Source: Picochlorum sp. 'celeri'
Lineage: Eukaryota > Chlorophyta > Trebouxiophyceae
DNA length: 64,000 nt
Direction: 5' to 3'
Assembly (NCBI GenBank): GCA_010909725.1
Contig: JAACMV010000004.1
Coordinates: forward strand, 62,001-126,000
The notes under the pieces are model-generated. The model worked only from the letters and a program-made list of their open reading frames with translations. It was not told the origin of the DNA and searched no databases. Made by a program: the position numbers and the translations under genes. Below are positions 30,312 through 40,313 of this stretch, in pieces (the stretch's first letter is position 1; every line of letters begins with the position of its first letter).

Positions 30312-30992
30312 TCATTGATTCTTTTCTCTGATATTCTCTAGAATCTCCTGAATGAGTATAGAGTTTCTCAGGTGTCTGGGTGGGAACACGTTTCCCTGCA
30401 TCTCATGGAAGATCTCCAGATTATCCACGAGCTTGTGCACAATGTTGCAATCTTCACAACGGACAAACACAGACCCGTTCGTCCACGCGTGAGGATTCAC
30501 GGGCCTATTTTCATTTCTATGGGAACATATATTGCATGTAAAAGAGATTCTGGCGGTTCGCCGGGGATGCCGAGTCATCTGGCCTTCCTCCTCCTCCTCA
30601 CTCTGCTGCCCTTGTGGAACAATAGCAAGCCCCACATTGTCTGATCCACCACCATGCTGAGAGATACCAGGAACCAAAACAGACAATGCCTCCTGTGTCC
30701 TCCCTTTCACAGTAGACAATGCTGTATCCTCCCTTGTCTGTTGCTGGACAACAACGTCGGTTGGTCCGTTTTCCAGAGTCAAACCTCCACCAATTTTCGG
30801 TCGCTCAATCACGAATTGGTCACCGTAGATAATTTGGACACTTTTCTTATTTCGATGCGAATTCAACCACCAATATTCCCCGCCCGGAAGCCTCAGTGGA
30901 TAGTCTCCACTGTCGGGTCGAGTTGCCCAAGCCTTGCTCTTCGCTGTCGAGGGGCCAAACTTGGTTTTACAGATATATTGCATTGAATTCAT
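30312..30992 (-). CDS. DNL-type zinc finger protein (Zim17/Tim15/HEP family)
   Basis: Partner of organellar Hsp70 that keeps it soluble. 226 residues. The C-terminal zf-DNL domain is complete: Cys153, Cys156, Cys179 and Cys182 (FTCNICSHRNENRP; VFVRCEDCNIVHKLVDNL), with the conserved His-Lys-Leu-Val-Asp-Asn-Leu. The 145 residues before it are not a classical transit peptide. They include GGEYWWLNSHRNKKSVQIIY, Gly-rich and poly-Glu stretches, so part may be a separate conserved region. The ATG is only 13 nt after the CSN4 stop on the same strand. Confidence 0.83.
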   Translation of the reverse strand: MNSMQYICKTKFGPSTAKSKAWATRPDSGDYPLRLPGGEYWWLNSHRNKKSVQIIYGDQFVIERPKIGGGLTLENGPTDVVVQQQTREDTALSTVKGRTQEALSVLVPGISQHGGGSDNVGLAIVPQGQQSEEEEEGQMTRHPRRTARISFTCNICSHRNENRPVNPHAWTNGSVFVRCEDCNIVHKLVDNLEIFHEMQGNVFPPRHLRNSILIQEILENIREKNQ

Positions 30993-31005
30993 TTTAATAA
31001 TTTAA

Positions 31006-32332
31006 TTACTGAATAAGACCTTTACTTTTAGCCATAGTCAAGGCTTTGTCAGCGAGTCTTAGGGCTTCTTCGACATGGTTGTTTGACGACTTCGACTGGG
31101 TCACATGGAATACGACGAGGTCCTCGACATGATCAATCTCAGCTGGTAATCGTCCCTCTCCAATCATGGTTGCTACTATATCTTGAGTTCTATCCCGTGA
31201 TATGTGGAGTAGGTCCGCCAATGATGCTACGGTAATGTTACTGTACAGTTTGGAGCATGCCTCCAGGTTGTGTTGGATCACTGCCATGTCCAGCGCTGTT
31301 GATCCGTCTGCAGTCTCGGTGTCCACGTGATTCTTTGAAAGACTCTTGGAGAATGCTTCCACATCCTCAGAGGATAATAGCCTCTCCAGAAAAACCTTTT
31401 CCAGTATGGAATACAAAGGTGTCAGAGCACTCCTCTCATCCTTGTACAGAGTGGACAGGAGGCGTGATCTCTGTGGGCCTGCTGCCGCCAATATGGCGCA
31501 TTTAATGGATAATTCAAGCGCCTGAAGTCTCTCTTGCGAGTCAATCGTAGATTCAAACGTACTCAAGTCATAATATCGTGCGGATGCTTCTGTGAATTTC
31601 CTCTTGGTGTCCAGAATCCTAGCATAGCAGGACTGGTACTGAAAAATCAGTGACTGGTCATTCGTTGTCGTCAAAAGAGAAGAAGCCTTCTTGATATACA
31701 TATCTGCCAAGGTGATATTACCATCCTCCAAGTACAAGGCGGCTATCTTGACATACTTGCCCAACTTGTATCCAGAGTCAACCACTCGCATACCAGACTC
31801 AAGGTCAATCCTGGCCAGGGTGTTTGCTGCCTCGCTCCACTCCTCTTGCTGTTGAAATAGTTCAGACAGATATTCACACATTTTCATCAGCGGCTCCTCA
31901 TAGCTCACGGCACGAGGTTGAATCCGTTCAATCACACTGCAACAACACACTAGTAGTACATAGTACATGCTTCAAATTCCAGGTCATGACTGATACCGTA
32001 CAATTGAGAGAGAACCTGTTGCAATTCTTTAGGTAGAGAAGGCATGCATTCTGATAAATTTGTGATCAGAGCTCTGCTCATGACCAAAGGTACAGACTCT
32101 GACAGCACTGCAAATACACATACAACCAGTTGGAGCAACATATGATCCGATATCTTGCATCCCCAATAAGGTTATACTCACCGTGATCTACATAGGATTT
32201 ACAGGATTCGATATCCTCATTCTGAATTGCTCGCAGAATAAACTCTTGATATTTTGACTGGCGTTTCGTTGCATCTTCTACGCCACTAATGTCCTCGAGA
32301 GCCTGATGGGATTGGTGATCTGAATCCATCAT
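31006..32332 (-). CDS. CSN4: COP9 signalosome subunit 4 (CSN4)
   Basis: PCI-domain subunit of the COP9 signalosome, which removes NEDD8 from cullins. Exons are 32332-32182, 32107-32002 and 31936-31006, with introns of 74 and 65 nt (GTGAGT...TTGCAG; GTACGG...TTGCAG). 395 residues, matching the family's roughly 400. Helical repeats precede the PCI domain (SNITVASLADLLHISRDRTQ; ATMIGEGRLPAEIDHVEDLV). The conserved IERIQPRAVSYEE is created by splicing. It is paired functionally with CUL1 elsewhere in the window. The downstream Zim17 ATG follows after 13 nt (TTAAATTATTAAA). Confidence 0.92.
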
Positions 32333-32540
32333 ATATACTGATTACTGAATCGAGTTTTGAAAACAGCCTTTGAGCAGACTGCTTCCTTCCCTTGTGTGTT
32401 GCTGAATATTTATTTAATGTTCCATTTACGACATACGCTCCCAATGGTTTTGATTCAACACAGAGATATAGGCCTTTCATTGTAGAAATTTCTCATTTTT
32501 TTTATTGATATGACGGTTGGCTGATACGTGGCAGCGCAAC
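32333..32540. promoter_or_regulatory. Bidirectional promoter region, CSN4 / DMT transporter
   Basis: 208 bp between divergent starts. T-rich runs occur upstream of the plus-strand gene at about 32493-32506. No other feature seen. Confidence 0.35.
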
Positions 32541-33668
32541 ATGCCACCCCGGCAGAGAAGGAACGTTCCTGCTACTGGTGGTGGCAACAAGAATAACGAC
32601 AGGGTCCCTGTTGCAGCAGCCTCTGGCTTGACGCCATATCCTCTGCTTTACTTGGGGACTGGTGTGGTCATTAGTTTATGGAGTCAGCGCATCACAAACC
32701 TACGGTTCTTCTCCTTTGAAGCTCATGTGCTGCCATGGGTCAAGTTCACATCGTCTCTGTGTACTGGTGTTTTGATGGGCCGAGGTGTTGGTCTGTTTCG
32801 CCATGACCGCGTTACCAGGAGGCAGCGGACCCTTATGGTGGTCATGGGGTTGTTGGAAACGACGGCGTACGTCTTCTTCTGCCTGGGCTTTGGGTTCTGT
32901 GGAGCTGGCACCACAGCGGTCATACTACCTGCTCTTGGTCAGATTCTGACAGCAGCATCTACAAGGTTTTTGCTATCAAAGCGCCTCCCCATGATGAAAT
33001 ACGCAGCGGTACTGTGTGTTACTGTTGGGATTTTAAGCAAAGCATGGGATGTTGATATGCTGGGGGGTGGTGCTGAGTGTCTGCAAGGGATGCTTTGTCT
33101 TGTTGTGGCAGCAACATGCTACAGCCTTCTAGGAGTCTCATACGAGGCTTTAGTGAGTACAAAAGGTGCCCCTGTGCCATCACATTCTCATATTATGCTA
33201 CATTCGAGCATTATCGGAACAGTGCTGAGCAGCGCATATGAGGTGATCTACGTGTTTCCTCGCTGGAATGAGTTGATACAGCAGCCATTGGAGTCCAGCG
33301 GTGTGCCAGCAAGCCATGCAATCCTGATGGTTGCCGTGTTCGGAGCCATGTATAATGTCCATACATTCGCCCAAGGTCTCGTATTTCAATCCGATGGAGC
33401 GCTTGGAGTGGGACTTGCCAATGCTGTACGGGGATCAATCATCAATGTTGCAGCATCGCTCCTGTTCTGTCCATCACATGCCCATCGTATACAGGATTGC
33501 CTATCGATTACATCTCTTCTCTCTGGACTCATGGGTACCACTGGAGGTGTCATGTGGACTCTATCTGGATCTGTCCAGCAGTATACAGAAGCCAAGAACC
33601 ATAGTAATAATACTAGGGAGAATCAGAAGAGTCAAGACTTGGTTGACAAGAAAGAGAAAAAACAATGA
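32541..33668 (+). CDS. Drug/metabolite transporter-like membrane protein (EamA / nucleotide-sugar-type)
   Basis: 375 residues from the ATG at 32541 (the open frame upstream has no ATG). About 9-10 hydrophobic helices, arranged as two repeats. The N-terminus is basic (MPPRQRRNVPATGGG). Signature-like stretches are AVILPALGQILTAASTRFLL and ATCYSLLGVSYEALV, as in DMT/UAA or CRT-like carriers. The C-terminus is hydrophilic and Lys/Asn-rich. Substrate not predictable; nucleotide-sugar or a related metabolite is a family-level guess. Confidence 0.75.
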   Translation: MPPRQRRNVPATGGGNKNNDRVPVAAASGLTPYPLLYLGTGVVISLWSQRITNLRFFSFEAHVLPWVKFTSSLCTGVLMGRGVGLFRHDRVTRRQRTLMVVMGLLETTAYVFFCLGFGFCGAGTTAVILPALGQILTAASTRFLLSKRLPMMKYAAVLCVTVGILSKAWDVDMLGGGAECLQGMLCLVVAATCYSLLGVSYEALVSTKGAPVPSHSHIMLHSSIIGTVLSSAYEVIYVFPRWNELIQQPLESSGVPASHAILMVAVFGAMYNVHTFAQGLVFQSDGALGVGLANAVRGSIINVAASLLFCPSHAHRIQDCLSITSLLSGLMGTTGGVMWTLSGSVQQYTEAKNHSNNTRENQKSQDLVDKKEKKQ

Positions 33669-33682
33669 ATGAATACCTATTA

Positions 33683-34504
33683 TTACAATTTATTCGGGTG
33701 CAACTGCGCCATGACACGACTCGTAAACCTTTCAACAAATCTACCATACTCTACAGGATGCTCTGCATAATGCCGACAGTGCCCGCTCACAGCCCATGAC
33801 ACACTGTCTACCGCATGTCCTCTGTTCAGCTTGCCTACAATCAGCCCATACAACTTCTTAGCATCACATAACGGATCATCCTCGCTATATAGATAACATA
33901 TCGGACAAGAATCCAAGTCTTCCATCATCTTCCAATACCTAGCCCCCCGCTTCCCATCCAAAAGGCGAGCAATCACCCCCAAACACTGTTGCCCCATTCT
34001 GGCACTCCATCGACGAATCCCAGGCACAGGAAACACCTCTTCAATCACTCGACTCGCCACCTGCGGTGTCATATACCCTGGAGCACTATCAAATAGTATA
34101 CCGACAATGTTCGACCTCAAAAACCCATAGTTCTCAGGGTACCGTTCCATCAGCTCAAACAACTGCTCCACCACAAACCCCCCTCCATTGGAAAATGCAT
34201 ACACAAGAACGGGTACCCTCCCCTCAGGTCCACCCACGGCCTCTTCCAACTCTTTGACAACCATATCCTTCACCCACCTAGTCCTAGGCCACGCCACAGG
34301 GGAAAAAATATACTCCACAGGCAAACTCTTGCTCAGACACACCACATCACATCCAGCGCTGGCGTTGTCTTTCCTCGCCCCTTTCCCAGCATGTCGAATA
34401 ATACATTGACGAATCAAATCTTCATACTTTTTCAAATGCTTTGGGTGTGATCCAGCCCATCCACACAACACAACGACACATTTGTCGTCTCGCAAGACCA
34501 CCAT
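33683..34504 (-). CDS. TMEM53/DUF829-like alpha/beta hydrolase
   Basis: 273 residues. The alpha/beta hydrolase nucleophile elbow is FSNGGG (Ser105), preceded by the strand VPVLVYA. An acid in YLYSEDDPLCDAKKL and a late His in VSGHCRHYAEHPVEY complete a plausible triad. The opening VVVLCGWAGSHPKHLKKY is the DUF829 pattern. No clear membrane span is present, although animal TMEM53 is at the nuclear envelope. It is convergent with the DMT gene (14 bp between stops). Confidence 0.82.
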   Translation of the reverse strand: MVVLRDDKCVVVLCGWAGSHPKHLKKYEDLIRQCIIRHAGKGARKDNASAGCDVVCLSKSLPVEYIFSPVAWPRTRWVKDMVVKELEEAVGGPEGRVPVLVYAFSNGGGFVVEQLFELMERYPENYGFLRSNIVGILFDSAPGYMTPQVASRVIEEVFPVPGIRRWSARMGQQCLGVIARLLDGKRGARYWKMMEDLDSCPICYLYSEDDPLCDAKKLYGLIVGKLNRGHAVDSVSWAVSGHCRHYAEHPVEYGRFVERFTSRVMAQLHPNKL

Positions 34505-34911
34505 TGTGTTTGGGAATGACCGATTGCGATACGAGAAGAAACGAGTCTACATCTCTTCAAATTAAAAAGTTCATGCACATGTGCGGAACCATGCAGATCC
34601 AACTGAATTAAAAGTAGATTGCATGGTGCATGAAGTCTTCATGACGGTCCATGTGTCCCTTTGCACCACAGTGCTGATGGGACCATGGCATCTTCAGGTT
34701 CCCTAGAAGCGCGATGTGTCGCAGTATCATCCACATATTCACAATTACTGCTATTATTGTTCATATAAGATACTTTTCATCGAGTATACTGTGTCAATGG
34801 AGAGACAGGCAGTGGCAAAACGTATAGCGCAGTTACAGGGCAGGGTCGTTGCGGTTGGGTTGGGTCGGACGAATATTCACTAGCCTAGAGTGGTATTTTG
34901 TATACGAAGGT
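34505..34911. other. Divergent intergenic region
   Basis: About 400 bp between the hydrolase and the four-TM protein. It holds a 28-codon ORF at 34797-34883 that could be a leader ORF of the downstream gene. No other signal seen. Confidence 0.3.
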
Positions 34912-36858
34912 ATGTTTTTTAGAGGAGGTGGAGAAGGGAGGTCGCTCGAGGAAGGGATACACCGCGGGGACCACGCTGCATATGTGCCAGATCACTCCAC
35001 CATGGACTCTGGGTGGGCACCCCAACCCAGAGCCCTCTCTATTCGAAGGCTGGCGACAAATCTCCCGACCAGAAGAAAAAGGAGGGGATCGAAGGATCAC
35101 GAGGTGGAAAATCAGAGTATGCCGAAGAGCAAATGGCAGCTGGTGCCATGGACTGCAGTTGTTGGAGTAATCATGATGATCATCGGTCTGCTGATGTTTG
35201 TGATAAGCGGTAGTTTTGGACACCACTATTCTCGTATGATATTTAATGCGCTGAATTCGTCGTTTTCGTCGAAGAAATTGTTCAGTGCTTTATTCATTGC
35301 CGCTCAGGTTGTGTCTGGAGTTTTTGTTATTCTGTCCATAGTTTCCATCTACGTACTCTTCAAGCAGGAGATGAAGATGGAGTGGAGGAGGTTGGGGATG
35401 GTAAAAGGGTCGGATAACATGCATGAAATTCCTGGCCTTCGAGGGTGGACATCCAAGAGGATGTTGCAATTCATCATAGGGTTGTCCTTAGTGTTCACGT
35501 TGGCTGCCTGCTGGTATGTGGTCACGATTGTCGGTGCATCAACGTTGGTTATCGTGTATAACGAGTTGGAGATCTCAACATCTCCGTATAACATAACACA
35601 GTCATATCCCGACGCGGCATTGGATGCCGGTATGATAGAGAGAGAGGTTGATGCACTCATTGTTGAGTTTCAGAATACGCTGAATGCTTCTCAGTTCAAT
35701 CTCGAGGAGGTAGAGAGGATCTTGTGCCCAGCAATATCATGCGTTGACTTTTCTTCTATATCATATGTTGCGACAGACGAATGTGTTTGTGATCCAGCGA
35801 CCTTGGAGTCGGTGAGCAATTGGGCACATGAGGCCAAATCATGTTATATTGCAGCACTAGTTGCTGCATGCTTGATGTTTCTGTCCGCATCAGCCCTTGG
35901 ATTACGATGCATGATTGCTGGAGCAACAATAAGGGTGAGGTTGCAGCATTGGGAGTATATGCAACCTGTTTTAGTCGCATCAGAAGGCCGACCAATTGAT
36001 CAGCGCCATGAGAGGACACGGAGTCAGTCGAGTGATCTCGGAGGCCTTCGGCCTCAAAAGCCCAAGTTTGTTCAGACGCCCGAAGGAGTTATTGTAGGCG
36101 ACGGTGGACTGGATGTTGAGAAGATGCATGTGGATTTTGAACGCTTGTTCCCTACAACCGAGCAAGAGGATATCATTGAGCACATGCCTATTGAGAAGGG
36201 CAGGGCCAGGGCGTACATTGATGATGGTGTTGATCATGACATTGAGCGTGGATTGGATGATGATGAGGATACTGTTGAGAGTGATCCTGTTGTCGAGTAT
36301 GAATCCAGACATTCGGGCTATAGTAAGATGCAAAGTAGTACGATGAGTGCGTCTGTGTCCATGAATAACATAGGGGACATTGTGTCTGAAGGTACATCTT
36401 CATCCATTGCCCGAGTTCCTGGACAAGTTGACTTTCATTTTGATCATCATACACAAGAAGACTCACTCAAAGGTGAAGGTTCTAGAAATAATGTGCGGCT
36501 TTTGAATATGGAAAAAAGTGTGATGGACGGAACAACGAAGAGAGAGGCATCGTTGTACCAAAGCAGGCGCGGTGATGTGATGAATGACATGGTGGTATCC
36601 AAGGCACTGTTCACGTCCAAGGAGGATATGGCAAAGAAGAAGAACAACACGAGGCGAACAATCGTACATGCATATGAATCCAATGCGTCTCCACTGAAGA
36701 CGATAGTGCACGGTTGGAAAAATTCTGTGACCTCAATACAAGGGTTGACAGAGGATATAGATGACACGTCAGATGGAACCAATAGCACAGGAAAGTCCAA
36801 TCATTACAACCCTTTCCTTCGTTGGGAGAAGGGCGGATCAGATAGTTCCGAAGATTGA
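34912..36858 (+). CDS. Four-transmembrane protein of unknown function
   Basis: About 648 residues from ATG 34912, or 618 from ATG 35002, which has the better context (accATGGa). Four membrane helices: WTAVVGVIMMIIGLLMFVIS, a long one around LFIAAQVVSGVFVILSIVS, LQFIIGLSLVFTLAACWYVV and YIAALVAACLMFLSASALG. The extracytosolic loop between TM3 and TM4 is about 100 residues, with N-glycosylation sequons (NIT, NAS) and Cys pairs (CPAISC; CVC). This is a tetraspanin-like layout without a CCG motif. The C-terminal 300 residues are hydrophilic and Ser/Asp-rich. I do not recognise the family. Confidence 0.7.
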   Translation: MFFRGGGEGRSLEEGIHRGDHAAYVPDHSTMDSGWAPQPRALSIRRLATNLPTRRKRRGSKDHEVENQSMPKSKWQLVPWTAVVGVIMMIIGLLMFVISGSFGHHYSRMIFNALNSSFSSKKLFSALFIAAQVVSGVFVILSIVSIYVLFKQEMKMEWRRLGMVKGSDNMHEIPGLRGWTSKRMLQFIIGLSLVFTLAACWYVVTIVGASTLVIVYNELEISTSPYNITQSYPDAALDAGMIEREVDALIVEFQNTLNASQFNLEEVERILCPAISCVDFSSISYVATDECVCDPATLESVSNWAHEAKSCYIAALVAACLMFLSASALGLRCMIAGATIRVRLQHWEYMQPVLVASEGRPIDQRHERTRSQSSDLGGLRPQKPKFVQTPEGVIVGDGGLDVEKMHVDFERLFPTTEQEDIIEHMPIEKGRARAYIDDGVDHDIERGLDDDEDTVESDPVVEYESRHSGYSKMQSSTMSASVSMNNIGDIVSEGTSSSIARVPGQVDFHFDHHTQEDSLKGEGSRNNVRLLNMEKSVMDGTTKREASLYQSRRGDVMNDMVVSKALFTSKEDMAKKKNNTRRTIVHAYESNASPLKTIVHGWKNSVTSIQGLTEDIDDTSDGTNSTGKSNHYNPFLRWEKGGSDSSED

Positions 36859-36902
36859 TTCTATTTGTACTATGATACTAGAGAAATAAATAATAATTAT
36901 TA

Positions 36903-39245
36903 TCACAATTCGTCATGATTCATTTCCTCCTCAAAATCTGCTCCTGCATCCTCCTCGTCTGCATATTCATCATCTTCTTCCTCCTCCTCGTCTGCATATT
37001 CTGTTTCCAAAACCTCTGATGCTTCCACACCCGCATCTTCGTACTTCTCATCATCACTATGTCGGCTGTCATCGGGGTCCACCAGGGCACCATCATCCTG
37101 TAAACTCGAATTAACTGCAAGTTGGTCTGATTCACAGAGATCAGGTATATACACCTCTATTGTATACAAGCATCTCGTCCCTTCATCAGTCGTCATGTGA
37201 AGGTGTGAATCTGGAGAGCACATGAAATATACAACGGATTTTCTATGAGATGGTCTGCCAGCATCGAATGCTTCATCATATTCATCTTCAACTGTGCACT
37301 CATTCCCATCAGTGTATTCTTGTACAACGGCAGGTATCTCCCTTGATTCATATAATGCAGAGTTTCTTTGAACAATGTCCCACTGAGGAGCAGATTTCAA
37401 ATCTCCAAGGCTAATGACCCATTCTGGCTTGCCTTGTGGGGCCTCAACATGGTACTGTTGGACCGAGATCCCATAACACAACTGATAATTCCAGTATCCT
37501 TGGAACGAATAAATGCACCTATCATTCAGAACCTCCCACAATAAAGTTTGTGGGTCTTTAGAATCTGGGTCGAGATGCGGTGGCTTCACCAAATCGGGGT
37601 AGCTTTTTGAGTCTGATGGCAATGCAACAACTGCCTTTGAATGTGCAGACACCATACTGATTTCAGTTCCTCTGCTGGATTCCTCCTCCTTGTTTGACAG
37701 AGCAGAGGGTGTGAACATTTTGATACTTATTGGGCCAATAACACGCTGTATTTGCTCGGAGACACTGGCGAGAGAACTCGAATGATTCTTCAGAGTAGCT
37801 CCGAGAGACTCTTTGAGATTCACATCATCTGATACAACAGCATGGGGGCATCCTTGTATCATATTCGAGGTCAATATCTCCATATATGCATCCTCTAACA
37901 TCTGAGCATTCTTTGATGATAAATCAATAGGCAGCGCCTCCAACTCGGTCTTCTCGCACACCCCACAAGCCAGCCTGCATTGTCCGGTTTTTGCTGTGCC
38001 CACCATGTATTTTGGGTTGGCACTACATTCTCCTTTCCTGGCCCAATAGTCGCATAACGGGTGATAATTGACGCACATTCTGTTTACTCTAGGGGGTATA
38101 TTTCTATCATGATCATGATCATCATCTGCTGCAAAGTCTGAATCGGAGCCCATTCCGCTAAAATCAATGGCACGGGCCGCCACCCTGGCATATGATCTTT
38201 GTGCTCCCAGTAGCGCATTGCGCCAATTCTCGTTCCGCAAAACCTGAGAACACGATGCTTTAATCGTATCGACCTCCATTTGAAGTAAATGCTGCGAATG
38301 TCGCGTCAACATCACCAAATAATATTCCTGCTCCTGCTCTGATTTCTTGAGAGTCCCTTGAGGATTTGAGAATTCCCGTTTCAAGGAGTTTTTCAAAGCT
38401 CTGGGTTCTACGTGCACAACGTCAGCAATTTTCTCTACGTGCGCATCCAAAGACTCATTCAAAGTCAATATTGTACTAATCTGATGAAGAGTATCTTCGT
38501 CAAGCCCATCCAACAGCCCTCCAAACGAATCACTCAGAGAGGAACTCTCCCGAACAATCACAATCTGCATGAGCGTATTATCCTTCAGAACCGCCACAGG
38601 GACCTCTACTTTGCACACATCTGCCCCAATATCCATCAGCTCTTTGTCGGTGATTTCTCTACCGCTCAGGAGCGTCCAATTCCCTAAAATTGGCCAAAGA
38701 ATGGTGTTCAATGCTTGCTGCACATCACAATCAACCAAATCCGACACGAGTTTCCCATCATTCAAAATCGTATCCAACACAAGTCCTATATCCTGATTCT
38801 GACCCACAACACCCATCCGAATATCGACCACAGGGTTGCTCTCCGTCACCTCGTGGTCTTTTTCTTTTCCAGCAGCAACATCCTCAGGGGATCTTCCATC
38901 CCTCAACAGAAACTCCACCACATCATCATACCCCCCTCCCAGCATCGTACTCTCAAATGACCCACCCTCAAGAGACTGCACATAATCTACAAGGTACTGA
39001 GAACGCCCGTCTCCCGTCTCTTGCTGTGACGCACTCTCTTGAAAAGGTTTGGAAAACAGCATTGCTCTATAAGGAAACTCGAGAGTATATTCCGACCAAC
39101 GGCTCTTTGTCCACAACAATTCATCATAAAATCTCCCTTTCTCTCCTCGAACTGGCTGAAAGACGCACAGCAAGAGGACTTGTAACCACAGCATTGCAGT
39201 CAAGCTCATCCTCCTCTCCTCTCTCGAGAAGCGAGTCATCACCAT
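36903..39245 (-). CDS. OS-9-like MRH-domain ER lectin with ShK domain and HDEL tail
   Basis: 780 residues, single exon. An N-terminal hydrophobic signal (MLWLQVLLLCVFQPVRG) is followed by a roughly 350-residue region. A six-Cys ShK module comes next (Cys391, 398, 407, 423, 427, 430), then a mannose-6-phosphate receptor homology domain (Cys577 to Cys704). The MRH domain has the OS-9-like entry CIYSFQGYWNYQLCYG and exit TRCLYTIEVYIPDLC. A 70-residue Asp/Glu run ends in NHDEL, an HDEL-type ER retrieval signal. OS-9/Yos9 proteins recognise trimmed N-glycans on misfolded proteins for ERAD; that role is inferred. The ShK module is unusual for OS-9. Confidence 0.85.
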   Translation of the reverse strand: MVMTRFSREERRMSLTAMLWLQVLLLCVFQPVRGEKGRFYDELLWTKSRWSEYTLEFPYRAMLFSKPFQESASQQETGDGRSQYLVDYVQSLEGGSFESTMLGGGYDDVVEFLLRDGRSPEDVAAGKEKDHEVTESNPVVDIRMGVVGQNQDIGLVLDTILNDGKLVSDLVDCDVQQALNTILWPILGNWTLLSGREITDKELMDIGADVCKVEVPVAVLKDNTLMQIVIVRESSSLSDSFGGLLDGLDEDTLHQISTILTLNESLDAHVEKIADVVHVEPRALKNSLKREFSNPQGTLKKSEQEQEYYLVMLTRHSQHLLQMEVDTIKASCSQVLRNENWRNALLGAQRSYARVAARAIDFSGMGSDSDFAADDDHDHDRNIPPRVNRMCVNYHPLCDYWARKGECSANPKYMVGTAKTGQCRLACGVCEKTELEALPIDLSSKNAQMLEDAYMEILTSNMIQGCPHAVVSDDVNLKESLGATLKNHSSSLASVSEQIQRVIGPISIKMFTPSALSNKEEESSRGTEISMVSAHSKAVVALPSDSKSYPDLVKPPHLDPDSKDPQTLLWEVLNDRCIYSFQGYWNYQLCYGISVQQYHVEAPQGKPEWVISLGDLKSAPQWDIVQRNSALYESREIPAVVQEYTDGNECTVEDEYDEAFDAGRPSHRKSVVYFMCSPDSHLHMTTDEGTRCLYTIEVYIPDLCESDQLAVNSSLQDDGALVDPDDSRHSDDEKYEDAGVEASEVLETEYADEEEEEDDEYADEEDAGADFEEEMNHDEL

Positions 39246-39510
39246 CCTCTGCTATAACAATATTTTAAAAATAATCCTCATACCACATGAGGAATGAATG
39301 AATCCATCCTAGTCTTATACCACTGGTATGATCGATTCCAATAGAAATTCCTTACTTGAGTATATAAAAATTGCGTCATCATCATATGTACTCGATAGAC
39401 CTACTCGTATTTATTCTTTAAAACAAAATCGATTCCATAAAAATAAAAAGAAAAGGAAAGGAAAACGACGTCGCATTAGCGAAACTCCGCCTGCTTTGGG
39501 TGGTTTGTGA
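39246..39510. promoter_or_regulatory. Bidirectional promoter region, OS-9-like / GILT
   Basis: 265 bp between divergent starts of two secretory-pathway genes. A/T-rich stretches occur at about 39260-39275 and 39440-39470. Confidence 0.35.
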
Positions 39511-40269
39511 ATGAAGCACTCGTTTTCTTCAAAACATAGAAAAATGTTACAACCTCAGAATCCAGTGAACGGAAGGCTCAGAGACGTACCATTCTTGGTT
39601 TTAGTAGTACTTGTTTTGGTTTTATCCATTGCGTTGCTGTATAGTGGGAGTCAGGCAGGTCAAGGTGAAGGGAAGCAGCCTTCTTCCCAAGGTGACGCCC
39701 GGGTGCGAGTGGATTTCTATGGGGAATCGCTTTGCCCTGACTGTAGACATATGGTATTAGATGTACTCAAGCCTATGATGGAGGATGGGTTTGGGGATGT
39801 GATGGACCTGAGGTACATTGCGTATGGAAAGGTGCAAAAGTCTGTAGGAGGAGAGCTGCACTGCCAGCATGGGGAATTGGAATGCTTGTATAATAGATAT
39901 ATCAATTGTGCGCAAGAGGAAGGCGATCTATCGAAATGGATGGATTATGTAGAATGTTTGGCACAGGACCTGGGCAAGCTTCGAAAGGGTACTGGGGTGA
40001 ATGAATGCGCATCATCTCATGGGTTGTCGGCAGATGCCCTACAAAAGTGTGCAGAGGGCGACAAGGGGGCTGCGTTGGAGGCTGATGCTGGAAAGGAAAC
40101 GACATCTTTGAATCCAAAGTTGAATTTTGTCCCGTGGATTGTGGTGAATGGGGTCCCTATTGGTGCAGACTTTGAAAATCTGGATAGATATGTGTGTGCG
40201 GCATTAGAATCAGAGGATGCCAGACCCAAGGCATGTAGCTCATTGCCGAGGGGACTTGGGCATCAGTAA
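39511..40269 (+). CDS. GILT-family thiol reductase
   Basis: Gamma-interferon-inducible lysosomal thiol reductase family, which reduces protein disulfides at acidic pH. 252 residues. A basic N-terminus and one hydrophobic anchor or signal (residues 27-44) precede the thioredoxin-like domain. The active site is CPDC (Cys75, Cys78). The family signature CQHGELEC is present, as are later conserved Cys residues and the cis-Pro strand NFVPWIVVNG. Likely in the vacuole or secretory pathway as a type II protein. Confidence 0.9.
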   Translation: MKHSFSSKHRKMLQPQNPVNGRLRDVPFLVLVVLVLVLSIALLYSGSQAGQGEGKQPSSQGDARVRVDFYGESLCPDCRHMVLDVLKPMMEDGFGDVMDLRYIAYGKVQKSVGGELHCQHGELECLYNRYINCAQEEGDLSKWMDYVECLAQDLGKLRKGTGVNECASSHGLSADALQKCAEGDKGAALEADAGKETTSLNPKLNFVPWIVVNGVPIGADFENLDRYVCAALESEDARPKACSSLPRGLGHQ

Positions 40270-40313
40270 TATGTTGTTACCTAGTAAAGAATATATAGAT
40301 AGTTTTTATTTTA

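Noticed and set aside
34797..34883. 28-codon ORF before the four-TM gene
   Set aside because: Too short to call a gene; at most a leader ORF.
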